Part shown: piece after piece, positions 27,086 through 35,794 of the stretch
Layout: each line of letters starts with the position of its first letter
How positions within the stretch are numbered: the first letter of the stretch is position 1
Source: Paenisporosarcina cavernae
Lineage (GTDB): Bacteria > Bacillota > Bacilli > Bacillales_A > Planococcaceae
NCBI RefSeq assembly: GCF_003595195.1
Contig: NZ_CP032418.1
Span: forward strand, 260,501 to 324,500
Reading direction: 5' to 3'
DNA: 64,000 nt
The notes under the pieces: generated by a model
What the model was told of the DNA's origin: nothing
The model's database searches: none
Seen by the model: only the letters and a program-made list of their open reading frames with translations
Position numbers and translations under genes: made by a program

Positions 27086-27868
27086 ATGACGAAAAAAGAG
27101 ATGGAATTACGAGATGGAAATTTATTTTATGAAGTGCATGGTACGGGTGAAGCCATTCTGTTATTACATGGTTTCTGCGGAAGTAGTGCGTACTGGGATG
27201 ATGTAGTGCCGACATTGGCAAAATCACATCAAGTATTCGTGTTAGATTTACCGGGTCACGGTGCATCGGATGCTTCTTTTGGGAATTATGAAATGGAATA
27301 TATGGCAGATTTACTTCGTGATTTTTTAGATGCGGTACATATTGATAAGGTGACGATGATTGGACATTCTCTTGGAGGATATATAACACTTGCTTTTGCT
27401 GAAAAGTACGAAGATCGATTAAATGGATTTTCTCTCGTGCATTCAACTTCTTTAGCGGATAGTGAAGAAGGAAAAGAAGGTCGAGAGGCGGCGATTGCAA
27501 AAATAGAGAGTGAAGGACTACCGGCGTTTATTGAAGGGCTCATTCCGAAATTATTTGCTCCAAATGCGGAAACAGATTCGCTACAGGAAAAGGCAAAAGC
27601 CATTGGCTACAAAACGTCTAAAGAAGGTGCAGTTGGTTTCCTTCGGGCAATGAAAAATAGAAAAGATCGCACGACAACATTAGAAGATTCGAGCGTGAAG
27701 GCGCTATTAGTAGCTGGTGAAAAGGATGGTGTCATTCCACCAGAGAAGACCTTCCTCGTGAACCGAGAGCGATTAAGTCTTGCGCTAATTAAAGATGCAG
27801 GACATATGAGTATGATGGAGCAGCCGAGCCAGTTGATTGAAAAGCTTGAATCATTTTTAGAGGAATAA
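27086..27868 (+). CDS. Alpha/beta-fold hydrolase
   Basis: This is a soluble hydrolase of 260 residues. The nucleophile elbow is GHSLGG (Ser95), the oxyanion region is LLLHGFCGSS (27-34), the DLPGHGASD loop is typical, and the catalytic acid and histidine are likely in LVAGEKDGVIPPE and DAGHMSMMEQP. It matches the general esterase/peroxidase-like group without a known substrate. I used the ATG at 27086, behind CGGGAGTG, not the upstream TTG. It has a complex terminator shared with hemolysin III. Confidence 0.85.
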   Translation: MTKKEMELRDGNLFYEVHGTGEAILLLHGFCGSSAYWDDVVPTLAKSHQVFVLDLPGHGASDASFGNYEMEYMADLLRDFLDAVHIDKVTMIGHSLGGYITLAFAEKYEDRLNGFSLVHSTSLADSEEGKEGREAAIAKIESEGLPAFIEGLIPKLFAPNAETDSLQEKAKAIGYKTSKEGAVGFLRAMKNRKDRTTTLEDSSVKALLVAGEKDGVIPPEKTFLVNRERLSLALIKDAGHMSMMEQPSQLIEKLESFLEE

Positions 27869-27870
27869 AA

Positions 27871-27960
27871 AAGAACCCGTCTTTTTAAATGAAAGAATCT
27901 TCCCTACTAATCCACAAAATGGGGAAGAGTTTCATCTAAAAACAACGGGTACTTTTGTTT
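27871..27960. terminator. Long bidirectional hairpin between the hydrolase and hemolysin III genes
   Basis: Three nested pairs fold this 80-base region: AAGAACCCGT (27871) with ACGGGTACTT (27945), ATGAAA (27889) with TTTCAT (27930), and CTTCCC (27899) with GGGAAG (27922). A/T runs flank both ends, fitting two convergent genes. Confidence 0.75.
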
Positions 27961-27996
27961 TAAAAAAAATAAATCTGTCTTCTTGCGTACGGATGT

Positions 27997-28647
27997 CTAT
28001 TTCAGTACATACAGGTAGACGCTGACAAAATGACTTGCCGTTCCTAATAGGATAAATAAGTGGAAGATCTCATGATAGCCGAGAATAAGATTTTCCATAA
28101 ATTTCGGCTTTAATCCGTAGATTATTCCGCCGATCGTATACATAATTCCTCCAAGGACTAGGAAGAATAAGCCGGTAGAAGAAAGGACTTCCGCCAAACG
28201 ACCACTTAAGAAAATAATGATCCAACCTAGACCAATATACAAACTAGTGGAGACCCAGCGTGGTGCGTGAAACCATACCATTTTAAAAATAATGCCAAGA
28301 ATGGCTACAACAGAGACGACGGTAAACACTACGATCCCAGTTGTATCTCGAAGTGCAACTAAACAAAATGGTGCGTAAGATCCTGCAATTAAGACGAAAA
28401 TCATGGAATGATCTAAACGTCGAAAAAAGGCGATGACAGAATCCTTTGCGATAATCATATGATACAGCCCAGAAGCTGAGTAAAGTAAAATCATGCTAAT
28501 CCCAAATATAACGACCGCTACTACGGGTAGTGTAGGATTTTCCAATGTCGTTGCTTTCATCAACAATAAAACAAATCCGGCTATAGAAAGTAGTGCGCCA
28601 ATCCAATGAGATAGACTATTAAAAGGTTCTCTAAAATACGTATTCAT
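27997..28647 (-). CDS. Hemolysin III/TrhA family membrane protein
   Basis: This 216-residue protein has seven helices and belongs to the PAQR-like hemolysin III family. The zinc-type residues are in place: EPFNSLSHWIGALLS near the start, SGLYHMI in the second to third helix, LDHSMIFVLIAGSYAPF, and the C-terminal GYHEIFHLFILLGTASHF. In bacteria these proteins affect membrane lipid homeostasis; the hemolysin name should not be taken literally. The start is the ATG at 28647 behind AAGGAG; a longer frame upstream runs through the promoter and is unlikely. A strong promoter and palindrome control it. Confidence 0.88.
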   Translation of the reverse strand: MNTYFREPFNSLSHWIGALLSIAGFVLLLMKATTLENPTLPVVAVVIFGISMILLYSASGLYHMIIAKDSVIAFFRRLDHSMIFVLIAGSYAPFCLVALRDTTGIVVFTVVSVVAILGIIFKMVWFHAPRWVSTSLYIGLGWIIIFLSGRLAEVLSSTGLFFLVLGGIMYTIGGIIYGLKPKFMENLILGYHEIFHLFILLGTASHFVSVYLYVLK

Positions 28648-28660
28648 ATTAAAACTCCTT

Positions 28661-28716
28661 ATTATGTAGTTATTGATACTACATAATAATATATACGAAC
28701 TATATGATAGTGTCAA
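28661..28716 (-). promoter_or_regulatory. Hemolysin III promoter with a perfect 10-bp palindrome at the start site
   Basis: On the minus strand TTGACA (28716-28711), a 17-base spacer and TATATT (28693-28688) are near-consensus. ATTATGTAGT (28661-28670) and ACTACATAAT (28678-28687) form a perfect inverted repeat with a 7-base centre, placed exactly where transcription would begin. It could be a repressor operator or a 5'-end RNA hairpin before the AAGGAG. Confidence 0.7.
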
Positions 28717-28718
28717 TA

Positions 28719-28747
28719 TTTACGAATTTCGTTTCGTGACCTATACT
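28719..28747 (+). promoter_or_regulatory. Candidate promoter of the DUF1836 gene
   Basis: TTTACG (28719-28724), 17 bases, then TATACT (28742-28747) precede the GGAGGT ribosome binding site at 28762. It is back to back with the hemolysin III promoter. Confidence 0.5.
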
Positions 28748-28772
28748 TAAGAAAAAGTAGTGGAGGTATCAC

Positions 28773-29306
28773 GTGACTATATCGGAAGAAAAAATTGGAT
28801 TAAACCGAAAAATTGAATCGAGTAAACTACCTAATATCGATTTATATGTCGATCAAATTATGCAATTGTTTGAGGAAGTGTTTGAGCAATCAAAACGTAA
28901 TCCTGAAGAAAAAATCATGACCAAAACGATGATTAATAATTACGCAAAAGGGAAGTTGCTTCAACCAATTGAAAATAAAAAGTATTCGAAGAACAATATA
29001 TTGTTAATTGCGTTGATCTACCACATGAAGGGGACACTTTCGCTTCAAGATATTCAAAAAGTGCTTCATCAAGTGAAAGAAACGAATGCGATTGAAGCAT
29101 TATATGAAACATTCGAAAATGCTCAACCTCCTCTTACTGACCATTTCGAGCAGTCTGTTCAAACAATCGAAGAGAAAGAATCAGATCGGATTCAAAAAAT
29201 CCTATCGTTTGTACAACTGAGCAACTTTTATCGCAAAGCAGCAGAGCAGTTAATTGACGAGTTGCCAGAGATTCCAGAACCGAAAAAATCAAAACCTGTG
29301 AAATAA
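28773..29306 (+). CDS. DUF1836 protein, MerR-like putative DNA-binding
   Basis: This is a 177-residue soluble protein with a GTG start behind GGAGGT. The N-terminal half contains the DUF1836 core: LPNIDLYVDQIMQLFEE, then IMTKTMINNYAKGKLLQPIENKKYSK, which reads like a helix-turn-helix of the MerR type and continues as ILLIALIYHMKGTLSLQDIQKVL. The C-terminal part is helical and charged. The gene is divergent from hemolysin III, and the palindrome between them is a plausible target. This link is an inference. Confidence 0.8.
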   Translation: MTISEEKIGLNRKIESSKLPNIDLYVDQIMQLFEEVFEQSKRNPEEKIMTKTMINNYAKGKLLQPIENKKYSKNNILLIALIYHMKGTLSLQDIQKVLHQVKETNAIEALYETFENAQPPLTDHFEQSVQTIEEKESDRIQKILSFVQLSNFYRKAAEQLIDELPEIPEPKKSKPVK

Positions 29307-29317
29307 TGTGTCAGCAT

Positions 29318-29361
29318 GGATAGATATCTTCTCGTAACTGGAGAGGCGATCTATCCTTTTT
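29318..29361 (+). terminator. Terminator after the DUF1836 gene
   Basis: GGATAGAT (29318-29325) pairs with ATCTATCC (29349-29356), extended by CTTCTC and GAGAGG inside, followed by five T residues. The rest of 29362-29505 has no supported gene. Confidence 0.8.
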
Positions 29362-29505
29362 GTTTGACCAAGTACGTAAAAATTCATCCTCTCATGTTCA
29401 TGACGAAATCCACGAAGGATTGGTCAATAACAGAAATGGGCTTTCTACCGAAAAAACTAGAAAAATTTTGCCGATTGAGTGAAGCAAGATCTGATACGTG
29501 AACAC

Positions 29506-29556
29506 AAAAAATGCCTCGAACAAGAAAGCGTTTGTCTATCTTGTCGAGGCATTTTT
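29506..29556. terminator. Terminator of the MFS exporter gene
   Basis: AAAAAATGCCTCGA (29507-29519) with CAAGA pairs with TCTTG and TCGAGGCATTTTTT (29539-29556), separated by a 13-base loop. It works mainly for the minus-strand gene but is nearly symmetrical. Confidence 0.88.
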
Positions 29557-31076
29557 TATTCTGTTACACCTTCAGCTGGTGCATCGGATTTCTTTTCTGT
29601 TAGAAGTCGTTCATTTCCCATCGTGTACACCGCAATCGCAGCGATCGCAATTGGAATGAGTGACCAGAAGAATGTAGACGAAATGGACACAGCCATTGCA
29701 TCAATAATTTTCTCTAAAATGTTTGGCGGAATTAAGTTCCGTTGTGCAGGTTCGAAGACATTTTGCAAGTTGTCTGGTGAGAAGGATCCACCACCAGCAT
29801 TACCAAGATCTTTATCCAACTGATTTTGTAATAATTTCGTTTGAATTGCCCCGAACACAGTAATCCCTATTGCTAATCCGAGTGAACGGAAGAATGCATT
29901 GGTGGAATTCGCTGATCCGCGGTGTCGGAAGTCCATTTTGTGCACTGAAGCGGATGGCAATAAAGAGAAAGAGAAGCCTACGCCAATCCCAACTAGGGTC
30001 ATATAAACGGTCAACAATAATCGATCTGTTTCAGGCGAAATGGTGGACATTAACACCATCCCAATTGCATACACGACAACAGAAACGGCCATAATTTTTC
30101 GATATGCCCATTTCGTTTGCATAATTCCGGCAAACGCACTTCCGACTACCGATCCAAGTAGCATCGGCATCAAAATAATTCCCGCATTGGTTGCTGAACC
30201 GCCATAGACGGATTGCACAAATAGTGGGATGAAAATAGTCAAGCCAACGAATGTGGCACCGTAGACAAATGCCAACACTTGCGAGGATGCGAATAATTTA
30301 CTTTTGAACATCCAGAAAGAAATAATCGGTTCTGCAGCTCTTTTTTCTGCGAAGAAAAAGACGATTAAAAACACCGCAAATACGGCGAATAAACCGAGAA
30401 TGATCCAAGATGTCCATTCATATTCTTTGCCGCCTAGTTCGAGGGCAAACATCAAACTAACGACAGCTGTCACGAGGGATATGGAACCGAGCCAGTCAAT
30501 TTTTTGTTTCGAATGTTCGGTTGACTCATGGTAATACAGCCAAACTAACACTAAAGAAACGATCCCGAGAGGAATATTCACATAAAATACCCAGTTCCAA
30601 CTGAAAGTATCCGTGATGAAAGCTCCTAGTAAAGGTCCTAAAATACTTGAAGCTCCAAATACTGCGCCGAACAATCCAGTCATTTTACCACGTTGTTCTG
30701 GAGGGAAAATATCAAACACGATGGTGAATGCAATTGGCATTAATGCACCTCCACCAATCCCTTGGATAGCGCGATAAGCGGCTAATTGCGGGATAGTGTC
30801 TGCGATCCCACAAAGTGCAGAGCCTATTAAAAATAACGCTAAACCAAATACGAAGAAACGTTTTCGCCCATACATATCAGATAATTTCCCGAAAATAGGC
30901 ATTCCCGCAAGCACTGCCACTGCATAGGCAGATGTAATCCATATGTAGTTTTCTACTCCACCTAAATCGGCAAGAATAGAACCGAGTGCGGTTGCGACAA
31001 TTGTGTTGTCCATTGCCGCCATTAATATTGCTAATAAAAGTCCACTTAATACAAGTTTTACTCGTGGTTGTTGCAT
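29556..31076 (-). CDS. MFS drug exporter, DHA2 (EmrB/QacA) family
   Basis: This 506-residue protein has 14 predicted helices, the hallmark of DHA2 proton-driven multidrug exporters. The motifs are present: AAMDNTIVATALGSI in helix 1 (motif D1), GKLSDMYGRKRFF in loop 2-3 (motif A), and GASSILGPLLGAFITD in helix 5 (motif C, the antiporter motif). The start has a strong GAAAGGAG site. The gene is divergent from the ger operon. No regulator such as TetR or MarR is adjacent. The substrate cannot be predicted. Confidence 0.93.
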   Translation of the reverse strand: MQQPRVKLVLSGLLLAILMAAMDNTIVATALGSILADLGGVENYIWITSAYAVAVLAGMPIFGKLSDMYGRKRFFVFGLALFLIGSALCGIADTIPQLAAYRAIQGIGGGALMPIAFTIVFDIFPPEQRGKMTGLFGAVFGASSILGPLLGAFITDTFSWNWVFYVNIPLGIVSLVLVWLYYHESTEHSKQKIDWLGSISLVTAVVSLMFALELGGKEYEWTSWIILGLFAVFAVFLIVFFFAEKRAAEPIISFWMFKSKLFASSQVLAFVYGATFVGLTIFIPLFVQSVYGGSATNAGIILMPMLLGSVVGSAFAGIMQTKWAYRKIMAVSVVVYAIGMVLMSTISPETDRLLLTVYMTLVGIGVGFSFSLLPSASVHKMDFRHRGSANSTNAFFRSLGLAIGITVFGAIQTKLLQNQLDKDLGNAGGGSFSPDNLQNVFEPAQRNLIPPNILEKIIDAMAVSISSTFFWSLIPIAIAAIAVYTMGNERLLTEKKSDAPAEGVTE

Positions 31077-31178
31077 AAAGATTCTCCTTTCCTCAGACGA
31101 TGAATCGTATCACCGTTTTACGTTTTCTATCAGTTTTCTAAAACAGATCATCCTGTACTCTTACAAAGTATACTACTC

Positions 31179-31207
31179 GAATGAATTAATGGAAATTGGG
31201 AATGCTA
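31179..31207 (+). promoter_or_regulatory. Candidate sigma-G (forespore) promoter of the ger operon
   Basis: GAATG at 31179-31183, a 17-base spacer and AATGCTA at 31201-31207 match the sigma-G pattern GHATR-N17/18-CATNHTA, missing only the first base of the -10. The distance to the GGAGG ribosome binding site at 31230 is suitable. Confidence 0.6.
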
Positions 31208-31242
31208 CGAACAGGAGAGTTTGCGGATTGGAGGTTAGGAGA

Positions 31243-32706
31243 TTGAAAATCCCAACAGGTAAATTGAAAAAGGATAAATCCTCTACACTAAAAGAAACAA
31301 CGATACCTCATCAAACAATTGTCGATGAATTTAACCATGTGCATGACTTTCTTCAAAAAAAGCTTGTCACGAATATCGGGGACGTTATTTTATTCTATTT
31401 ATATAGTATGGTGGATCATTCCGTTATCTATCAGAAAGAAATAAAACCACTTCTTGAAAATGCAAAAGCCGCCTTGCAAGACGGGGAACTTCTTCCAGAA
31501 AACGATCTTGCCGGTATTATTAATGCTATCTCGATCGGTCATATCGTCGTGTATGTAGAAGAAACAAAAAAATATTATAAATTTATTGCGTATAGTGCTC
31601 CTACACGTTCCATTGGCACTTCCGAAATTGAAACGACTGTCATCGGACCACAGGATTCTTTTACCGAATCATTGCAGACCAATTTATCCTTGTTAAAACG
31701 ACGCATTCACACTCCACACTTTAAAACAAAATCTAGCACGATCGGTACAGAATCTCACACTGAAATATGTACCGTTTATATGAAAAATATCGTAAGTGAC
31801 GACAATATCGGTCTAATTGAAGAACGATTACGCAACGTCAATAATCCGAGCTTTCAAGATATATCCATTCTCAAACAAATGTTAGAGGACAATCCGTTTT
31901 CTCCTTTTCCTCAATTTATTATGACGAACCGACCAGACACGGCCGTTAAGTATATTATGGATGGGCGAATTGTGGTACTAATGGACAATAGTTCTAGCAT
32001 TATGATTACGCCATCTTCTTTCTTAGAAATGTTTTTGTCGAGTGAAGATTACTACAATCGATGGACTACCGCATCTTTACTTCGACTTATACGATTTATT
32101 GGATTCTTTATCACCGTTATATTAACCCCTGCCTATATTTCCATCATGTCGTTTCATCCCGGTGTTGTGCCAATTGATCTGTTGATGAGACTGCAAGAAT
32201 CACGGTCCAAAGTTCCTTTTCCTCCTGTTTTTGAAGTGATTTTTATTGAACTCGTAATAGAAGTGTTAAGGGAAGCTGGAGCTCGAATGCCGACAAAAAT
32301 TGGTCAAACAATTGGTATCGTTGGAGGTATTGTAATTGGAACCGCTGCAGTCGAAGCGGGATTAGTAAGTAATGTATTGATAGTTTTAGTAGCTATTTCC
32401 GCACTATTATCGTTTATGATTCCAAACTATTTAATGAGTAATGCAAGTCGACTCATTCGCTATTTTTTTATCATTGCGGCTGGTGCGTTTGGATTCTTAG
32501 GATTAACACTTGCTTTAGCTTGGTTAATGAATCATTTATTGAACTTAACGTCACTTGGAAAACCTTATGTTTCGCCTGTCGTTCCTCGTAGATTTTCCGA
32601 TGTCTACGATGGAATTGTTCGTGCACCATTAACGTTCATTCAAAACCGAAAAAGATTGAGTATGTCAAAGCAGCCAACCTTTCCAACGAAACGGGAGAAA
32701 CAATAA
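31243..32706 (+). CDS. GerA-type spore germinant receptor, A subunit
   Basis: This 487-residue protein has a hydrophilic N-terminal domain (about 250-280 residues) with family blocks such as NIGDVILFYLYSMVDHSVIYQ, followed by a membrane part with about five helices (RFIGFFITVILTPAYISI...). The start is a TTG codon at 31243 behind GGATTGGAGG; longer upstream frames would overlap the promoter. It is the first of three overlapping genes and forms a complex with the B and C proteins in the inner spore membrane. The germinant (amino acid, sugar or other) is not readable from the sequence. Confidence 0.93.
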   Translation: MKIPTGKLKKDKSSTLKETTIPHQTIVDEFNHVHDFLQKKLVTNIGDVILFYLYSMVDHSVIYQKEIKPLLENAKAALQDGELLPENDLAGIINAISIGHIVVYVEETKKYYKFIAYSAPTRSIGTSEIETTVIGPQDSFTESLQTNLSLLKRRIHTPHFKTKSSTIGTESHTEICTVYMKNIVSDDNIGLIEERLRNVNNPSFQDISILKQMLEDNPFSPFPQFIMTNRPDTAVKYIMDGRIVVLMDNSSSIMITPSSFLEMFLSSEDYYNRWTTASLLRLIRFIGFFITVILTPAYISIMSFHPGVVPIDLLMRLQESRSKVPFPPVFEVIFIELVIEVLREAGARMPTKIGQTIGIVGGIVIGTAAVEAGLVSNVLIVLVAISALLSFMIPNYLMSNASRLIRYFFIIAAGAFGFLGLTLALAWLMNHLLNLTSLGKPYVSPVVPRRFSDVYDGIVRAPLTFIQNRKRLSMSKQPTFPTKREKQ

Positions 32707-32707
32707 G

Positions 32708-33790
32708 ATGGATGTTCACCAAAAATTACCTTTAAACAATACGCATGTTTTCTTTTTGGTGCAAAATGGCATCATAGGGATGAGTATGCTATCGCTTTCG
32801 AATACGTTAAGCCCCATCGGGAGTGGGCACTGGATAATTCCGATACTTTTCGGGTTATTAGTGACCATTACGGTTATCGGTTTAGTAAAATTCAGTGCCA
32901 TTTTTCCAGAACAGCATTTGTTTCAAGTACATGACCGCTTATTTGGACCACTGATAGGCTCCATTCTTAATTTTACTTGGCTCGTTTATTTTATAGCGTT
33001 GGTGTATATCGTCTCCGACAATTATTTGGCTCTTGTTGAATTGTTAATCTTGCCGAATCGAACGCAGTTTTTACCATTTGTTGTTGTAGTCATTCTAGAA
33101 ATATTTATTGTCAAAGGTGGAGTGAAATCGGTGGCGAGATTTTGTATCGCTACTTTTTTTCTCACTGCTTGGATGATTGTTTTTTTAAAATGGGGATTCA
33201 CGGAAGGAACGATTACACATGTCCTCCCTGTTTTTAATTTCACCTGGAGGGAGTTTTGGGAAGTCTTTAAACCAGGCTATTCAAGTTTACTAGGATTTGA
33301 ATTACTCCTTCTTTACTATCCGCTTATTCAACAGAAGAAGAAAACCACCAAGCTAGTGATTGGCGGGGTATGGACCTCCATATTTTTTTATGTAGCAGTA
33401 ACATTCGTCGGTTCGATGTATTTTTCGCAATGGCAATTAGAAAATGTGAAGTTTCCTTTGTTGAAATTATTTCAAGCGGTCAATTTAACGTTTATCGAAC
33501 GAATTGATACACTCGGTATTTCATTATGGGTTTTGCTAATATTATCTACTGGTAGCCTATATTTGTGGGGTGCTAAGCTTGCCATTGACCACTTTCGGAG
33601 TAAAGAAACCGCGTTTCATTTATATATTTTAGGATTGATTGTCATTCTTCTTACGTTTATCCCGATTGAAGAACCTACCAAACTGAAAATACAGCAATAT
33701 GTGTTTTATGTGGGATACGTCTTAGTTATATTGCCCATTTTATGTATCCCTCTCGCTAAGCGCGCTAAGAGGAGGGAGCACAATGCGTAG
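32708..33790 (+). CDS. GerB-type spore germinant receptor, B subunit (permease-like)
   Basis: This 360-residue protein has about 10 membrane helices and belongs to the APC-like spore germination permease family. It begins one base after the A gene ends and overlaps the start of the C gene by 8 bases. The sequence GIIGMSMLSLSNTLSPIGSG in the first helices resembles the G-rich unwound region of APC transporters, where the ligand binds. This subunit usually carries the germinant-binding site. There is no sign of damage to the frame. Confidence 0.93.
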   Translation: MDVHQKLPLNNTHVFFLVQNGIIGMSMLSLSNTLSPIGSGHWIIPILFGLLVTITVIGLVKFSAIFPEQHLFQVHDRLFGPLIGSILNFTWLVYFIALVYIVSDNYLALVELLILPNRTQFLPFVVVVILEIFIVKGGVKSVARFCIATFFLTAWMIVFLKWGFTEGTITHVLPVFNFTWREFWEVFKPGYSSLLGFELLLLYYPLIQQKKKTTKLVIGGVWTSIFFYVAVTFVGSMYFSQWQLENVKFPLLKLFQAVNLTFIERIDTLGISLWVLLILSTGSLYLWGAKLAIDHFRSKETAFHLYILGLIVILLTFIPIEEPTKLKIQQYVFYVGYVLVILPILCIPLAKRAKRREHNA

Positions 33791-34880
33791 AAAAGGATTT
33801 TTCCTATTTTTTGTCTTTTTCACAGTACTCCTCACTGGTTGTAGTGAAAATAATCGGCAACCTTCCTTAGAGCAATATAGCTTAGTGACAGTAATGGGGT
33901 TTGATTATGTAGACAAGGATACTTTTGGAATGTCCGTTGTCATTCCTCAAGTATCAGAAGCTGCGGAACAACCCTCCCAATACTTGGATACGACTGCATC
34001 ACTTACGCAAGAAGCTTTATTGCACATTTCATCTAAAACCGATAAAACTGTGAGTTTAAAGCAGTTGCGAGTGGTCATGTTTAGTGAAGAATTCGCGAAG
34101 AAAAGTAACATGCGTGATATCATCACTTTCTTATATAAAGAAACAGAAATACGGTCGAACGTTCGGGTCGTGATTGTAGAAGGTGAAGCAAAAGATATAT
34201 TAAACAGAACGTATCCGGACAAACCAAGTACGAGTGAATATCTTCATGATCTACTAGAACCTAGAATGTATACCTTCTATAATCCTGTAACAACGATTCA
34301 TCATTTTTTACATGATGAAACGGATCCAATTCTAGAAGCAATTGCTCCTGTCATACATTTAGAAGAAAATGTACTTCAATTAAAAGGAATTGGTGTTTTT
34401 GACGATGGTTATTGGAAATTGTCTTTAAACGATCAAGAGTCAAAATACATTCAAGCACTTCGTGGGAAAGTGAAGATGACACTTTTAAAAGTGAAGCTCG
34501 ATGATGAATGGGAAGAAGAAGTTATTTTAAAATTTATTACAATCAAAACAAAAATTAGACCAGATGAGAAAACGAATACGGTTCGCATTGATGTGAAATA
34601 CAAGGGAACATTAACCGAATACGAGGGTTCTAAACAAAAGATTACAGTAGAAGATTTTCCTGCATTAGAACGTCAACTCGATAAAGAAATTAAGAAAGAA
34701 ATCGAAGATTTACTAATCAAATTGCAAGAAAATGAAGTGGATCCTATTGGCTTGTTTGAGAAAATCCGTATGAGACAGAGAAAGGAATGGAAACTTGAAG
34801 ACACGAAGAAGCACTTGAAAGATGCAACATTTGATGTGCATGTGAATACGACGGTCACGAGCACAGGAACATTGAAATAG
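33783..34880 (+). CDS. GerC-type spore germinant receptor lipoprotein, C subunit
   Basis: This is a 365-residue lipoprotein with a short basic and hydrophobic signal peptide ending in LLTGC (lipid site Cys20). The mature part has the Ger(x)C pattern: LVTVMGFDYVDKDTFGMSVVIPQ near the start, and the late YKGTLTEYEGS-type domain 3 followed by a helical C-terminal region (EIKKEIEDLLIKLQENEVDPIGL). It overlaps gerB by 8 bases, so translation is coupled. It sits on the outer face of the inner spore membrane. Confidence 0.93.
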   Translation: MRRKGFFLFFVFFTVLLTGCSENNRQPSLEQYSLVTVMGFDYVDKDTFGMSVVIPQVSEAAEQPSQYLDTTASLTQEALLHISSKTDKTVSLKQLRVVMFSEEFAKKSNMRDIITFLYKETEIRSNVRVVIVEGEAKDILNRTYPDKPSTSEYLHDLLEPRMYTFYNPVTTIHHFLHDETDPILEAIAPVIHLEENVLQLKGIGVFDDGYWKLSLNDQESKYIQALRGKVKMTLLKVKLDDEWEEEVILKFITIKTKIRPDEKTNTVRIDVKYKGTLTEYEGSKQKITVEDFPALERQLDKEIKKEIEDLLIKLQENEVDPIGLFEKIRMRQRKEWKLEDTKKHLKDATFDVHVNTTVTSTGTLK

Positions 34881-34922
34881 ATGTACAAAGTTTCTCATGG
34901 CATACTAGTAAAAAGGGGTGTC

Positions 34923-35387
34923 ATGAAGATGAAAGTACTTGTCGATGCAGACGGCTGTCCAGTAGTAGGTGAAACAATTGAAATAGCAAAACAACATAAC
35001 CTTTCCATTATTCTCATTTGCGATACGGCACATGAGATGCACCGAGATGGAGCGGAAACCATTACGGTTTCAAAAGGTGCCGATGCAGTCGATTTTGTTT
35101 TGGTGAATAAAGTAAAACCATTCGATATCGTCGTAACACAAGACTATGGACTGGCCGCAATGGTTCTTGCAAAAAAGGCATTTGCCATCGATCAAAATGG
35201 ACGAGAGTACACAGTAGACAATATTGATGCGCTTTTACACGCAAGACACACAGCGAAAAAAATTCGGATGTCAGGTGGGAGATTAAAAGGACCGAAAAAG
35301 CGGTCTAAAGATGCGAACCGAGCTTTTCAAGACGAATTGAGAAAACTCCTACAAAAAGCAGCTGCAAGAAACCTTTACGAGACGTAA
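34923..35387 (+). CDS. YaiI/YqxD family (UPF0178) protein
   Basis: This is a 154-residue cytosolic protein with a PIN/NYN-like fold. The acidic start KVLVDADGCPVV, the middle VSKGADAVDFVLVN, and VTQDYGLAAMVLAKKAFAID are the conserved blocks of the family. A nuclease-like role is suspected from the fold only. The ATG at 34923 fits AAAAGGGGTG. It is 40 bases after the ger operon but should also be expressed vegetatively. Confidence 0.88.
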   Translation: MKMKVLVDADGCPVVGETIEIAKQHNLSIILICDTAHEMHRDGAETITVSKGADAVDFVLVNKVKPFDIVVTQDYGLAAMVLAKKAFAIDQNGREYTVDNIDALLHARHTAKKIRMSGGRLKGPKKRSKDANRAFQDELRKLLQKAAARNLYET

Positions 35388-35429
35388 TACGTACTTGTAC
35401 TATTACGCGAGAGGAAAGGAGAGTTTGTA

Positions 35430-35756
35430 GTGAAAAAAGGAGTTTACTGTGACTACTGCAAAAGGGAAATTAAGATACGACCAGATTTAGTTACAGCTAC
35501 CGTTTTGGGAGAAGTTGTTCCGTACCATGAAGACTGTTTTGCGAAAAATTTAAAAGGGATGCGAAGTTTTTTCGTTAGCAATCAACCGATTAATGGTACG
35601 GCGAGCATTGTCACCATTATTTTCCTTGGAATAGTAACTCTTTTTGGTCTCCTCATTCGTCAAACGTTTGGCTATGGAGCAGCTATCTTATTTGTCATCA
35701 GTCTTATCTATCGCAGTTATTCGTATCTAAAATTCGAACGGCGGTTAGAAAAATAA
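35430..35756 (+). CDS. Small membrane protein with a zinc-ribbon-like N terminus
   Basis: This 108-residue protein has a GTG start behind GGAAAGGAGAG. The N terminus has CDYC, and later HEDC, giving a possible Cys2-HisCys metal site in the first 40 residues. Two adjacent helices follow (about 57-75 and 78-94), then a basic tail. I do not recognise the family. It might be a membrane-anchored metal or redox protein, but this is only suggested by the residues. Confidence 0.6.
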   Translation: MKKGVYCDYCKREIKIRPDLVTATVLGEVVPYHEDCFAKNLKGMRSFFVSNQPINGTASIVTIIFLGIVTLFGLLIRQTFGYGAAILFVISLIYRSYSYLKFERRLEK

Positions 35757-35794
35757 AACAGGAAAGCCAGTGAAAATGGCTATGCCTGTTTTTG
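35755..35794. terminator. Terminator between the zinc-ribbon-like gene and degV
   Basis: AAAACAGG (35755-35762), with GCCA inside, pairs with TGGC and GCCTGTTTTT (35784-35793). It serves both convergent genes. Confidence 0.82.

Noticed and set aside
27997-28647. Hemolysin III as a toxin gene
   Set aside because: The family name is historical. The seven-helix PAQR-like protein is better regarded as a membrane homeostasis protein.
27997-28716. Longer hemolysin III start at 28716
   Set aside because: This would put the start codon in the -35 element of a clear promoter; the ATG at 28647 has a good AAGGAG site and matches the family start.
29316-29501. Plus-strand 61-codon frame after the DUF1836 gene
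   Set aside because: It begins inside the terminator hairpin of the previous gene, has no ribosome binding site and no protein-like pattern.
31003-31242. N-terminal extension of the ger A subunit
   Set aside because: The extension overlaps the divergent MFS gene and the sigma-G-like promoter and does not look like the family N terminus.
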